Counted from the stretch's first letter, positions 44,477 to 54,964 are shown. The stretch: DNA of 64,000 bases from Tridacna crocea (GCA_943736015.1 OX031065.1:44316992-44380991), one strand, 5' to 3'. The notes: generated by a model from the sequence alone, not told the origin. Made by a program: numbers and translations.

Positions 44477-44581
44477 CGGAAAGTGTAGATCCAAAATCAG
44501 ACTGCACATTCTGTGCAGTCTGATCTTGATCTACACTGTCCGCAAAAGGTCAGTGAGTCATGCTGATCATCCTTAGGGTTA
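44477..44581. mobile_element. P66 element with its right flank
   Basis: Palindrome 44477-44541 (CGGAAAGTGTAGATCCAAAA to CTACACTGTCCG), then CAAAAGGTCAGTGAGTCATG and CATCCTTAGGG. It stops at the TTAA that begins the next HP1 copy. Confidence 0.75.
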
Positions 44582-44776
44582 ACCCATTACCACACAATCC
44601 CTACTTTTGACGCCCCTGAGAAAGAAGCCTTTAGAAAACAGCATTTTCTCCTTTTCCCGCAATGTTTTCTACCTTTCAGAAAACAAATTTCAAATTTTCA
44701 GTCACTTTTATGTTGTGGTCTGCAAATGCTTTTGATTTGGACAAGCCTAAAATAGTGTCGTTTGGTAATGAGTTAA
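44579..44776. mobile_element. HP1 MITE lacking the first hairpin arm
   Basis: TTAACCCATTACCACACAA, then AGAAAACA joins straight to GCATTTTCTCC, a loss of about 30 bp. The right side is complete to TTAA. Confidence 0.8.
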
Positions 44777-44856
44777 ATGAAATTTTCTCACAAATAGTAA
44801 AAAGCTCAAGTATTGCAGTTTTGAACTTATTTCTGTTGGGGAAAAATTCTTTTTAT

Positions 44857-44971
44857 CGGACAGTGTAGATCCAAGGTCAAACTGCACGAGGTTTTTTTTT
44901 TTTGCAGTCTGATCTTGATCTACACTGTCCGAAATAGGTCTGTAAGCCGCGCTTAGCAATCTGAGTATTAA
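44857..44971. mobile_element. P66 element with T-run in the loop
   Basis: CGGACAGTGTAGATCCAAGG, loop interrupted by 12 T residues, CTACACTGTCCG, then GCGCTTAGCAATCTGAG and TTAA. Confidence 0.68.
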
Positions 44972-45386
44972 ATAGGAACAGCGTTCACCGTGAACGAGGT
45001 ATTTAGGGAACCATATGTCAGCAATGGAGATACGGATCTAGTTTGAAACTCGATCTGCTCTATTTGAGATATCGCCATATATTTAATAAAACCGCTGAAT
45101 GACACACATGTTAGTTTTCGCGATAACTCCAAACGTAAACACAACTTTCAAACCCGTCAAAATATGACCCAAGTTAAAAAAAAAAAGATTTTGTTTTTGA
45201 AGAAAGAATTATATATGTGATCTTAGCTGGCCGTAAGCCGTTAAATAAATATTATCTATACATTATGGACTTTCAGACAACATAATTTTGTTCCACTCGT
45301 AAATATTTCATCAGCTAAACTCGAATTGTTTTTCTTTTCAAATAAAAAAAGTTTCTCCCTTTTTTCTAGTATTCTGCAAAGATCTA
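44972..45386. other. No recognised feature
   Basis: Nothing supported. Confidence 0.35.
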
Positions 45387-45830
45387 TAACTCTTTGCCAA
45401 ACGGCCCGGCCGAGTGGCTCAATGGCTAGGGTATCTGGCCCGTGACTTGAAGGTTGTGGGTTCGATACCCGGTTGCGGGGAGCTTTCATTCCGGCGATTT
45501 TTCGCCTCTCATCTCTGATGCATGTGAGAAAAAGTAGTCAGTGAATTTCGGGAGAAAGCTGTGTCAGTACTGGTGTGAGAAAGCCAGGAAACACACAGGT
45601 GCGCAGATGACAAAAATAAATGTAACCCAAGAATTGAAATGTTCTTTTGGGGGTTGTAAAACATTGTGGGAAAAAGAGAAAATGCCAATAACCATGTGAT
45701 ATAGGGCTTTTGAAAAACATTGTGGGAAAAAAAAGAAAAAGCTGATTATCAGCATTTTCTCTTTTTCCCACAATGTTTTTCAAAAGCCCTATATCACATG
45801 CAGGGTGAGTAAAAAACACAGTCATGATTG
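45387..45830. mobile_element. HP1 MITE interrupted by a SINE
   Basis: The left end (TAACTCTTTGCCAAACG, 45387-45403) is separated by a SINE from AGATGACAAAAATAAATG (45602 on). About 36 bp of HP1 is missing at the junction. The hairpin region has an extra arm: a perfect inverted repeat extends from CATGTGATATAGGGC (45695) to its complement ending 45801. Confidence 0.72.
45404..45601 (+). mobile_element. SINE-1 type, 3'-truncated
   Basis: The head GGCCGAGTGGCTCAATGGC (A box) and GTGGGTTCGATACCCGG (B box) is followed by TTCGCCTCTCATCTCTGATG, GTGTCAGTACTGGTG and GAAAGCCAGGAAACAC, ending AGGTGCGC. The body matches the minus-strand copy 62308-62572; the CCGCCG/(CAAT)n tail is absent. The tRNA-like head might be mistaken for a tRNA gene. 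Confidence 0.76.
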
Positions 45831-45930
45831 TGTAGTAAATCCTATAAGTGAAGAATTTTAAGCAAGTATACGAAACCAAAATGGTGCGATTTCAAAGTGT
45901 TTTATTTTCAAGTGGGAACTTATTTTATCT

Positions 45931-45994
45931 CACACTGTAGATCTAAGATCAGAAGGCACATTCTGTACTGTCTGATCTTCATCTACTCTGTCCG
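45931..45994. repeat. P66 palindrome, imperfect
   Basis: CACACTGTAGATCTAAGATC to CATCTACTCTGTCCG. Confidence 0.65.
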
Positions 45995-46107
45995 CGTAGG
46001 GGCTTCGAGTCGCACTTCGCATCATTAAATTAATAAAAACCCAGATTTTACGACCTCATCCGACGAAAAGTTTAAGGGTAACGACATCTTGAGGACAAGA
46101 TTTTAGC

Positions 46108-46260
46108 CATGTTCAGTGAAAAAGGGAGCTGGGGGTGGGGGTGGGGGTGGAATGCATCTGCAAAAAGTATCTGCTCATGTCAGCCTGCATACTCCTCGAT
46201 GGCTGACCTGAGTCGAAACTTTTAGGTACTCGTCAGTATTCTGTATGTAAAAGATTTAGT
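46108..46260 (+). repeat. J-hairpin, diverged, with G-rich expansion
   Basis: AGCCATGTTCAGTGAAAAAG, then GGGGGTGGGGGTGGGGGTGG at the position where intact copies have GGGGGC, then ATGCATCTGCAAAAAGTATC and a decayed palindrome. Confidence 0.6.
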
Positions 46261-46442
46261 CTGCACCCAGAACATGTCGGGTTTTTTTTTACAGAATTTT
46301 CTATTATGAACCCGTAATTATAGTGATAATAATGTTGTATGATGGCTTGCTTGGAACGATGCATCAAGACGATGCATTAATCTCCGCTGTTCAGAAGCGT
46401 GGCTCATTTATTTTAACCCAAAATGTTGCGTGTTGCAAATAA

Positions 46443-46965
46443 ATAGAGGATATTTGTTTTTTTTCTTCGGTGAAAGATCGAAATTTATTTCATCGAGTGA
46501 ACACCATCGGTAATATTTTCACTCGTGGCTGCGCGCCACGAGTAAAAATATTACCTATGGTGTTCACTCGATGAAATAAATTTCGATCGAGCCACGAGTG
46601 AAAATATTACCGATGGTGTTCACTCGATGAAATAAATTTCTATCTTTCATCGAAGAAAATAAATATTCTATTTATTTCATGCTTTTAACCCTCTCTGGGA
46701 GGAGCTTTATCAAAATCCAGTACAGTTCTTTCCCGTTATTCCCCGTGGCGTACCCCTCCCGCATAGCAACGCATTACAATATTACGTCAAACGCGCGAAA
46801 TGTAAGGTATATGACCTCATATTTCCCATCTGGTTGTGAGGCATGCACAATTTACCTAGGCAACAAGAACGTGAAAATCGGTATTTTCACTAGTGTTACC
46901 AGTGTCAGATTGAAAAATATTTTCACTGCTGTTTCTCGATATCCTACCGGAAAGCATGAAATAAT
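46443..46965 (+). mobile_element. F450 element with triplicated hairpin arm
   Basis: After the usual two arms (46460-46590) a third partial arm repeats GAGCCACGAGTGAAAATATT (46590-46645) before the body. The body keeps a frame of about 95 codons (from 46679) shared with 48960. Confidence 0.75.
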
Positions 46966-47040
46966 CCTTCATAACTCAGTGGTTCAGGTGACTGATCACT
47001 AACAAGGAAATCTTGGGTCCGCTTTTTGAAACATTCCTGA

Positions 47041-47250
47041 TCTGAATAGAGCTCCAGATAGATAGAGGGAGTGATTGTGATTTCAAAATTGAAAATATTT
47101 ATTATTTTAACCTAAACCCTATATTGTGGGTACGAATTAGAATCCTCTCACCGAGACGATTCTAATGAGTCCCCAAAACATAGGGTTTGGAAGAGAAATA
47201 ATGGATTTAGAATACCATCACTCCCTCTTATCTGGACCTCTGTCTGAATA
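47041..47250. repeat. Foldback, ~210 bp, single copy
   Basis: Arms TCTGAATAGAGCTCCAGATA, AGAGGGAGTGATTGTGAT and CCTAAACCCTAT pair with ATAGGGTTTGG, CCATCACTCCCTCTTATCTG and CTGTCTGAATA. The centre lies near CCTCTCACCGAGACG. About 80% paired. No other copy here. Confidence 0.7.
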
Positions 47251-47260
47251 ATGTATCATG

Positions 47261-47382
47261 AAAGTAACACAACTTCTGATTGGCTAAACCACTTTGTGAT
47301 TCTTTCAATTTTATTATCATTATAGTTATTTCTTACAGAATACGAGAAAATGTTCTTAAATATGGTTAGTGAACATGAGCCC
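47261..47382. mobile_element. FB200 half copy
   Basis: AGTAACACAACTTCTGATTGG and CTAAACCA, then a break, then GTTCTTAAATATGGTTAGTG and GAGCCCTG. Confidence 0.6.
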
Positions 47383-47689
47383 TGTTTCGACTGGCGCTGA
47401 CGGCCGTGGCAACGATTGTGTTCACGTGGACAAGGCACTGCAGAAATTGCGTCTGGAACCCAGATATAGATCTATCACTAAAAAAGGAAGATATGGCCGC
47501 GATATGACTGACAAATTTCTGAAAACGACCTTCATCCTAAAAAGAAAATATCAAGGCAAAATGCGGGGGAAAAAAAACATTTCATTACTAGGATTATGAA
47601 TGAAATTAGATATCAGCCGTCCTGTCAGAGCGGTGTAATGTTTTTCTCCAATCAAATTATCTATCCAAACTTTACTATTTAAAACAGAT
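47383..47689. other. No recognised feature
   Basis: The frame 47369-47599 has no recognised domain. Confidence 0.35.
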
Positions 47690-48424
47690 ATTCTAAGCAA
47701 CCTTATAATAATGCCATGAATTTTCTCATGGTCTAATTGAATAGATAATATGCCCCAAACACATATTCCTGTACCCTGGCAAACTCCGCGTAAACGCAGT
47801 TTTCCTTTCGATAGGCTCTTTGAACATAAATTTTACACTTTCAAAAATTGCGGCGTCGATCGATAGAGCCGCTCGCAAGACAAAATTACTCTTGAGTAGC
47901 CAACACTATATCATATTATTATATTTTACTTGATTGCTATTATTAAAGCGAATAGAATGGATTACTTTTTTCTGAAACAAAAGTATTGAATATTGTATCA
48001 TTTATTATCGTTTGTTGTCATTCTAAAACAAAGTCATGCAGTTAAAACGAGCCACTCCTTCGTTAGGTAAATAAATTGTGAAGTATCGTAACTCCTACAA
48101 TGTAACATTAAAGGGATAACCTAATGGTCGTTTGAAACAAATAAATGGTCGTTTTCTTTTGCCAACAAATCATTTAAATGCTCAGTTACTTACCTTGAAA
48201 TTGTTTAAATCCATGTTTTAGATAAATACGTCGAATGTCTATCGTAGTGACATAATTTAAAAGTTCACGCACCAAACAGCACCTGTTACCAAGGTTCCGA
48301 TGACGTCAGCTCCCAGTGACGTCAGTTTTCATTGAATCGGGGCACTTGAATTGGGGCACCCACAAGGGAAATTCTATTTCGTCAGCGTACTCAATTTGTG
48401 AGGCTATAGAACAGGAAATTTCGC
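47690..48424 (-). mobile_element. M500 element, copy 4, split
   Basis: The first half (ACCCTGGCAAACTCCGCG, TGCGGCGTCGATCGATAG) ends at about 47872. The second half resumes near 48255 (CACGCACCAAACAGCACC, GTGACGTCAGTTTTCATTG). The ~380 bp between them match nothing else here and may be an inserted element. Confidence 0.6.
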
Positions 48425-48446
48425 TCGCTCTCTCTCTCTCTCTCTG
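48424..48446 (+). repeat. (CT)n microsatellite
   Basis: About eleven CT units. Confidence 0.85.
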
Positions 48447-48575
48447 TTACGGAAAAGATCTAAAGATTAAAACAACTAGAAATAAACAGACACAACAACA
48501 CACTTCAAAGGCATGATCTAATACTTAATCTGGACTTTTATTTTTTAAACATAGTAAAATGCAATTTTACAAAAG

Positions 48576-48596
48576 TAATAATAATAATAATAATAA
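48576..48596 (+). repeat. (AAT)n microsatellite
   Basis: About seven units. Confidence 0.85.
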
Positions 48597-48785
48597 AATC
48601 ATGAATAAGTAGCACAAACTGTGACAAATTATAAGCAGGTTCTAAACCTGCCATTAGCGATCTGTAGAAACCAAAAAGAAACAGAACAAGGCAAGTAGAT
48701 ATATACATGTACATACGTTAAACACTTTTGTAATTGAAGCCCTGACCTCTGGTCTCATAAATCGAAAAAAAGGTAAGGCCAAGAG

Positions 48786-49245
48786 ATAGAGGATATTTGT
48801 CTTTTTCGGTGAAAGATCGAAATTTATTTCATCGAGTGAACACCATCGGTAATATTTTCACGAGTGGCTGCGCCACTCGTGAAAATATTACAGATGGTGG
48901 TCACGAAATGAAATAAATTTCGATCTTTCACCGAAAAAAACAAATATTCTGTTTATTTCATGCTTTTAACCCTTTCTGGGAGGAGCTTTATCAAAATCCA
49001 GTGCAGTTCTTTTCCGTTATTCCCCGTGGCGTACCCCTCCCGCATAGCAACGCATTACAATATTAAGTCAAGCGCGAGAAATGACAGGTATATGACGTCA
49101 TATTTCCCATCTGGTTGTCAGGCACGCGCAACTTATCTAGGAAAGAAGAACGCGAAAATCGGTATTTTCACTGGTTGTACCAGTGTAAGATCGAAAAATA
49201 TTTTCACTGCTATTTCTCGATATCCCACCGGAAGGCATGAAATAA
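48786..49245 (+). mobile_element. F450 element, full copy
   Basis: GAGGATATTTGTCTTTTTCG to GAAGGCATGAAATAAA. The hairpin apex GAGTGGCTGCGCCACTC is perfect. The body frame from 48960 matches that of copy 46443-46965. Confidence 0.78.
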
Positions 49246-49467
49246 AAAACAATTTTCCACTTATTGGTATAAAGAAGTTATTTAAAAGAAAGAAAACGAA
49301 ACTTATAATTATGTTCGAACCACGCTTCTTGTTCGAGGATTTTTACTAAGCAGTTTATCCCTCATAGTCCTAAATAACTAACACGAAACTTTTAATTCGA
49401 TTGAAAAAAGAAAAACAAATGCTATCATTTCGAAGTTAATTTTAGAGGGCGAACATATATCCTGATC

Positions 49468-49531
49468 GAACCGTGTAATCAAAGATCAGACTGCACGTTC
49501 TGTGCAGTCTGATCTTGATCTACATTGTTCG
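49468..49531. repeat. P66 palindrome
   Basis: GTGTAATCAAAGATCAGACT to GATCTACATTGTTCG, centre CACGTTCTGTG. Confidence 0.72.
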
Positions 49532-49730
49532 CAAAATGTCACAGTGACACGCGCTAAGCGGCTCGGGGGTAAAAAACGTGTATCCTTATTATTTCGAAAT
49601 ATACGTGCATTACAATCTTAGTGACAAAAATCGAAGTTTGTGAAATGCTTGAAAAGAAAAATATATTTTGTAGAATAAACGTGACAAAAGATGCAAATTT
49701 TAGTATTGTTTTGTAGGGTTTATCAGGCTT

Positions 49731-49948
49731 TTAACCTACTTTTGACGACCCTGAAAAAGAAGCTTTTAAAAAAAACATTGTGGGAAAAGGAGAAAAGCTG
49801 GTTACCAGCATTTTCTCCTTTTCCCACAATGTTTTCTACCCTTCACAAAAAAAAAAAAAAAATCAAATTTTCAGCCACTTTTATTTTGTCGTCTGCAAAT
49901 GCTTCCGATTTGGATAAGCCTAAAATTTTGTCGTTTGGTAATGAGTTA
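49731..49948. mobile_element. HP1 MITE, left-end deletion
   Basis: TTAA is followed directly by CCTACTTTTGACGACC, so the first ~17 bp of the terminal repeat are missing. Hairpin and right end GTTTGGTAATGAGTTAA are intact. An A16 run follows the hairpin. Confidence 0.8.
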
Positions 49949-50099
49949 AAACAATTTTCATGCTCTAGAAAAAACTAAAACAAAAAAATGACACCCAGTA
50001 ACTCTACCAGATGACAAAAATTAAGATCGGCCCACACAATTCTGAAGATTTGGGACCAAGTTTAACTTGTGACGGAATATATCTCTGGAAGGGAGAAAA

Positions 50100-50172
50100 A
50101 CACCACAAAAAAATAAAGGAGAAAATGCTGGTTATCAGCATTTTCTCCTTTTCCAAACATGTTTTAAATATT
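50100..50172. mobile_element. HP1 hairpin without terminal repeats
   Basis: AAAGGAGAAAATGCTGGTTA and its complement are perfect. Flanks are too worn to set ends. Confidence 0.6.
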
Positions 50173-50202
50173 TAGCTGGTATATTTAAACAAGCAGTGTG
50201 GT

Positions 50203-50345
50203 GTCCGTGGTCGTGAGGTAGAGCGTCGGCCTCTTAACCATAAGGTCCTGAGTTCGATACCCGGGACCGGGTGCCAACTTTGGGATTTCTGCGACTACGG
50301 GTGCAGTTCCCAGGAAGCAGAATCTAGAGAGATCAGTTTAAGTTT
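50203..50345 (+). mobile_element. SINE-2 (tRNA-Lys-like head)
   Basis: GTGGTCGTGAGGTAGAGCG (A box), CCTCTTAACCATAAGG (loop would read CUU) and TGAGTTCGATACCCGG (B box), then GTGCCAACTTTGG and GCAGTTCCCAGG. The minus-strand copy at 15130-15335 shares this order. Clean cloverleaf pairing is not apparent, so it is called a SINE, not a tRNA. Confidence 0.65.
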
Positions 50346-50383
50346 TCAGAACTTGTTTCTCAATCAATGTAAAATAAATAAGT

Positions 50384-50812
50384 TTAACCCTTTCCAAAAC
50401 AAAAATATGGGACTCTTCAAAACCGAAAGAGTTTGCAGACGACAATTTTAGATTTGGAGAAAATGGCAAAAAAGGGCTGAAAAAGCGTAGAAAACACTGT
50501 CGGAAAAGGAGAAATTGCTCGTTACGAGCAGTTTCTCCTTTTCCCACTGTGTTTTCAAAAGACTTTTGCTGCAGACACGTACAAACCAGGGTCCGTATTC
50601 ACCAACCATTCTTGAGAATATTCTTAGTCTTATTTTCTCCAAAGTTTTCCACATTTGTGAGTAACACAACTTCTAATTGGCTAAACCGAATGGTTTAGCC
50701 AATCAGAAGCTGTGTTGCTTACAAATTTAGAAATTCTTGAAGAATAAGACAAAGAATGTTCCCAAGAATGGTTGGTGAATACAGTCCCTGGGCTTGTTTG
50801 GGAAAGGCTTAA
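50384..50812. mobile_element. HP2 MITE interrupted by FB200
   Basis: TTAACCCTTTCCAAAACAA, HP2 hairpin (GGAGAAATTGCTCGTTACG), arm to ACAAACCAGG, then FB200. The right end GCTTGTTTGGGAAAGGCTTAA resumes exactly as in 7246-7474. Confidence 0.85.
50587..50790. mobile_element. Foldback FB200 nested in HP2
   Basis: CAGGGTCCGTATTCACC to GGTGAATACAGTCCCTG with a CTAAACCGAATGGTTTAG centre. Host CCAGGG overlaps the element end, so the target duplication is ambiguous. Confidence 0.83.
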
Positions 50813-51111
50813 ACTAAACTAAACTAAGTAGCCGCTCGGAAATGTGTTCAGAACTAAGATTTTTTTGAGTCGCTCGCTAAAAGCGTAACGGGGATACAAA
50901 ATAGAGAAGCTGGGGCGATTTTTATCGAATTATCGCTGATCCAAATTGATATAGACTTGACCTTTAACATTATAAACAAAATTGCTGTCTTAAACAATTT
51001 AGACTTCCTGAAACAAACGCGTATGCGACACTATTTGTAAACCCTATTTGAAAATATTGACTGACAAACACAAAATCAACGTGATTTTATGACGTCAGGC
51101 TTTGTAGGAAG

Positions 51112-51226
51112 GGTGCCCCAATGCATTTGCAAAAAGTATCGACCCAGATCGACCTGGATCGATACCTTTTTGCTATTTCTCAATTGCCTGCGTGTCAGAG
51201 TACCAGTCTTCCTCATGATTCAGTGG
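51112..51226 (+). repeat. J-hairpin with deleted centre
   Basis: AAAAAGTATCGACCCAGATC joins directly to GACCTGGATCGATACC, without the TGCGCAGG centre. The right flank CAGAGTACCAGTCTTCC is kept. Confidence 0.65.
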
Positions 51227-51315
51227 ATTGATGGAGGAAATGGATTTCATGGGTCCATTATCATGTGATTACATGTTTTTGATTGGTCTAACGAATCACC
51301 GGCATGTACCCGGTA

Positions 51316-51546
51316 TTAAATTTTTACCGGACGACAAAATTTTAGCCTTCTCCAAATTGAAAGCATTTGCAGACGACAGTTTCATTGGGTTCAAATGGAG
51401 CAATCTTTCTTTTATTGTGCAGAAAACATTGTGGGAAAAAGAAAAAATGCTGGTTACCAGCATTTTCTCCTTTTCCCATAATGTTTTCAGAAGGTTTTTT
51501 TTACCCTTCGTTCGTTAAAAGTCGGTATTGTGAGGTAAAGGGTTAA
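51316..51546. mobile_element. HP1 MITE
   Basis: TTAAATTTTTACCGGACGA to GAGGTAAAGGGTTAA. A C13 run begins right after the right TTAA. Confidence 0.82.
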
Positions 51547-51703
51547 ACCCCCCCCCCCCCTTTGAAAGGAAAAAATCATAATTTTGATTTTTTTTTTTGC
51601 ATTAAAACAATTGAAAATCTTAAAACAGGAAGATGAATTGCTCGCTTCAAATCAGTTGCCGTACAGAACAAAGTGTGAATGTGTGTGAACAGACGGACAG
51701 TGT

Positions 51704-51931
51704 TTAACTTCTTCCCAAACAAGCCCTGCTTTTTACGTGTCTGCAGCACAAGTCTTTAGAAAACACTGTGGGAAAAGGAGAAATCGCTCGTAACGAGCAA
51801 TTTCTCCTTTTCCCACAGTCTTTTCTACCCTTTTTGAGAAATTTCTGTCATTTTCTTCAAATCTAAAATTGTCGTTTGCAAATTCTTTTGGTTTGGAAGA
51901 GTCCAACATTTGTCGTTTGGGATAGGGTTAA
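51704..51931. mobile_element. HP2 MITE
   Basis: TTAACTTCTTCCCAAACAA to GTTTGGGATAGGGTTAA. Hairpin GGAGAAATCGCTCGTAACG. Confidence 0.83.
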
Positions 51932-52064
51932 GGTGCCTAAAACTAATGTTACTCATCTAAACACTTATCCAGCTATATATCTAGAATAAATTTTTGCAAT
52001 TCGTTTGTTAAATTCCAAGTATTGTTATTTCAAAGCTTTGTTTGGGGGAATAATATCTCCTTAT

Positions 52065-52170
52065 CGGACAGTGTAGATCCAAGATCAGACTGCACGTTCT
52101 GTGCAGTCTGATCTTAATCTACACTGTCCGCAAAAGGTCAGCGAGTCGCGGTTAGTAGCTTAAAGGTTAA
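52065..52170. mobile_element. P66 element with right flank
   Basis: A perfect 66-bp palindrome (CGGACAGTGTAGATCCAAGA to CTACACTGTCCG), then AAAGGTCAGCGAGTCGCGG and AAAGGTTAA. Confidence 0.76.
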
Positions 52171-52551
52171 CAAAGCCTTTGTTTGGAAAATAATACAGAA
52201 AAAGAACTGTCATTAAACCGGAAAATAGTAAATTGCAAGTTTGTATTCTTTTTTTTTAAAGTACACGTTCACAACTCCGACTGCTTACTAATAAAAATCA
52301 TATAAATTAGAGTTATTATAAAATTTGATTTTTCCAATATATCGATAATTCGAAACACCGATCTGAAGTCAGAACTTTAAGCCTTCTTGACACACCTTTT
52401 TCCAAGAGAAGATCGATTTATATTTGTACGTAGATTCGAAACTGCAATGGAAATTCGAGTTTTATATTTTATTATCCAAAATGCTTTTTATCAAAGCTTT
52501 ACATTATGCCTCTATTCGAATACTAACGTTTTTGTGATCAGGACCATTTCT

Positions 52552-52595
52552 CAATAATAATAATAATGATAATAATAATAATAATAATAATAACA
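52552..52595 (+). repeat. (AAT)n microsatellite
   Basis: About fourteen units with one GAT interruption. Confidence 0.85.
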
Positions 52596-52782
52596 ATTCG
52601 ATTAAACCCCATAGACACGTGACCATTAAATCAAAAGCGAGGACATACTAGACAAGAAACGGAAAGCAAATCACTTAAACAGCTGATCTTATCAAATACT
52701 ACAAAATAAATATTTTCGTTTCTGCGGTAATTCTATTAACAAGTAATCCTTTCACTGGCAAGGAAGATATAAGTGATTTTGC

Positions 52783-52840
52783 GGGCACACTAGATCAAGA
52801 TCAGACTGCTCAAAACCTGCAGTCTGATCTTGGATCAACC
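52783..52840. repeat. P66 palindrome
   Basis: CACTAGATCAAGATCAGACT to CTTGGATC. The outer CGGACAGTG ends are lost. Confidence 0.66.
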
Positions 52841-53024
52841 TATAACTTCATTTCGGTCAAACTTTTTTTTTGACTCTTCGATTGAATCAGAAAGTATCGT
52901 TGTTCTGTGTTGACTCAGGAAAAATAACAAACGCAGGGCTTAGATTTATGTATGTATAGGGCAGCTACAGTTAAATTCATGTAGTTATTTTTTGGTCGTT
53001 ATATAGAGTCCGAATCAACTGTTT

Positions 53025-53255
53025 TTCACCTTTTTACCAAACAACAATATTTTAGACTAGTCCAAAAGGAAAAAAATTGGAGATGACTGAATTAACATGA
53101 CTCAAAAATTGAAACGTGACTGTGGAAGAATAGAAAACATTGTGGGAAAAGGAGAAAATGCTGGTTATCAGCATTTTCTCCTTTTCTCACAATGTTTTCA
53201 AAAGGCTTTCCTTTTCAGGGTCCTGAAAACCAGGGATTGTTTGGGAAAGGGCTGA
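53025..53255. mobile_element. HP1 MITE
   Basis: The left end TTTTTACCAAACAACAA lacks TTAA. Hairpin GCTGGTTATCAGC. Right TTGGGAAAGGGCTGA. Confidence 0.8.
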
Positions 53256-54333
53256 CTTGAATTTTTAATCTAATACCCAAGATAGGATGTATATGACTGG
53301 CTAAATCAGAATGCCTCATAGAACTAAACAGTTTTCGAATTCTGACAAATGAAACAAAATTAAAAAAATACATTAAGTTGGCTAGTCTTACAAAAAAAAA
53401 AAACCAAATGGTAAAATTATTTGCCTATTTTTCTGTATTACTTCTGTGAAAGTCACAACTGCTTATTCGATTTACCAACCTTCGTAATTGAACTTGTTAC
53501 GCTTTTTAATGGAACTAAATTAAATTTTGTTTTAAAAAGAAAGGTATTTTCTTTTGCGTAATTCATGTCAAAATTTAAATATATCAGTGTCGGGTTTGTG
53601 TGTATTTTTCGCTTTATGCAGCCAAACGAAGTTTTCTTTTCTGATAAATCAATTTATTTTTACTTTTTTAAATTGAGAAAAAAGAATAAGAACCATTAAA
53701 CCCCCCCTCCCCCGCCCCCGCATCCGCATAAATTAACCCTCTTTTATTTCCCACAAAGAAAAGAAAAATAGAGAATGAACGAAATCAAAAAAAAAAATCA
53801 TTAATAGTTTGTTAAAACAATTAACTTTTTCATATCACATATTACATTAACTTGACAAAAAAAAATTTAAAAAGGGCAGACACGTTTCTAAACATTATTT
53901 GACCGATTAAGCCATAATAAATTAGCAAAACGGACCAGACATGGTAAAAATACCCATATATGTCTTGCTTTTAAATATTTAGATCCTTTCTTTTCCATAA
54001 GTTTAGTATGAACACGTGATGTTATAAGTCAATTTTTTAAAATTTTGTATTAAAAAAAAAAATGTGATAAAAAATGTTTGTTTGTGTATATAGTTTGTTG
54101 TGAAATTTTGTATTAAGAAAAAAAGATTGATAAAGATTCTCTAAAGTTTGTTGATTTAGAATGAAACTAAAAATAAAACGATTGAAAAAGAAAAAAAAAA
54201 GAACGTCTTTTTAAGAGGACGATGTAATTGTTGTCACCAAAGTATGCTTGATTTACTTTAGATTCTATGTCAGGTAGCGAAAAGAAGGAATTCTCTCTAA
54301 TCTAGTTGGTAAAGTAAAGAATTAATTTCTTTT
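53256..54333. other. No recognised feature
   Basis: About 1.1 kb, very AT-rich with many A and T runs and one C-rich patch (53701-53720). No gene or matched repeat. Confidence 0.4.
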
Positions 54334-54525
54334 AATCGTTTCCCACACAGAATACGGCTTTTGAAAACATTGTGGATAAAGGAGAAAATACTGGTGACCA
54401 GTATTTTCTCCTTTTACCACGTCGTTTTCTGCTTTTTCAAAGACAGCCTTGTAAATTTGAATAGTATCTAAATAGCTGTCTACAAATATTTCCAAATTTG
54501 GAAATTTCTAAAATTTTGAAGGTTG
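54334..54525. mobile_element. HP1 MITE, worn
   Basis: GTTTCCCACACAGAATACG, hairpin ATACTGGTGACCAGTAT (paired variant), right end degraded after TCTAAAATTTTG. Confidence 0.65.
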
Positions 54526-54912
54526 TCTCTGAGAAACCAGAAAACATCGTGGTAAAAAGATAATCTTGATTTTTCAATTCGATTGTTCTCTATTTTAATG
54601 CTGACAAAGATAGCGCTCATAGAATAAACTGCATTTTTTAAACAGGGTGTAAGGATCAAGACCAGACGACAAAGAATTTGTTATTAAATCTACTTTTTCC
54701 AACTAAAGTAGGATATTCTTGCTAAAAAAAAAAGCTATTACATTGTGATGAAATTAGAAATTCTTCGACCAAAAATGTTATTTTAATCTGTTTTGCATTC
54801 TATGTGTAATAGTTTACCCCTGCTAAATTAATCAGACGTTTTCAGTCAATACTACGTACTCAAATACTGTGATATTTTAACGAACATTTCGCTGGGAAAA
54901 TCTCAACCTATT

Positions 54913-54964
54913 GGATAGTGAAGATTAAAGATTAGACTGCAAGTTCTGTGCAGACCGATCTTGA
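54913..54964. repeat. P66 palindrome, decayed
   Basis: GGATAGTGAAGATTAAAGAT to CAGACCGATCTTGAT, directly abutting an HP1 left end. Confidence 0.55.

Noticed and set aside
45404..45482. Possible tRNA gene
   Set aside because: A and B boxes are good, but the head continues into a SINE body found elsewhere and acceptor-stem pairing is not convincing.
45256..45489. 77-codon minus-strand frame with RVSNPQPSSHGP
   Set aside because: It is the antisense reading of the SINE-1 head, not a gene.
50203..50275. Possible tRNA-Lys gene
   Set aside because: The loop resembles tRNA-Lys (CUU), but stems mismatch and a second copy with the same downstream body marks it as a SINE.
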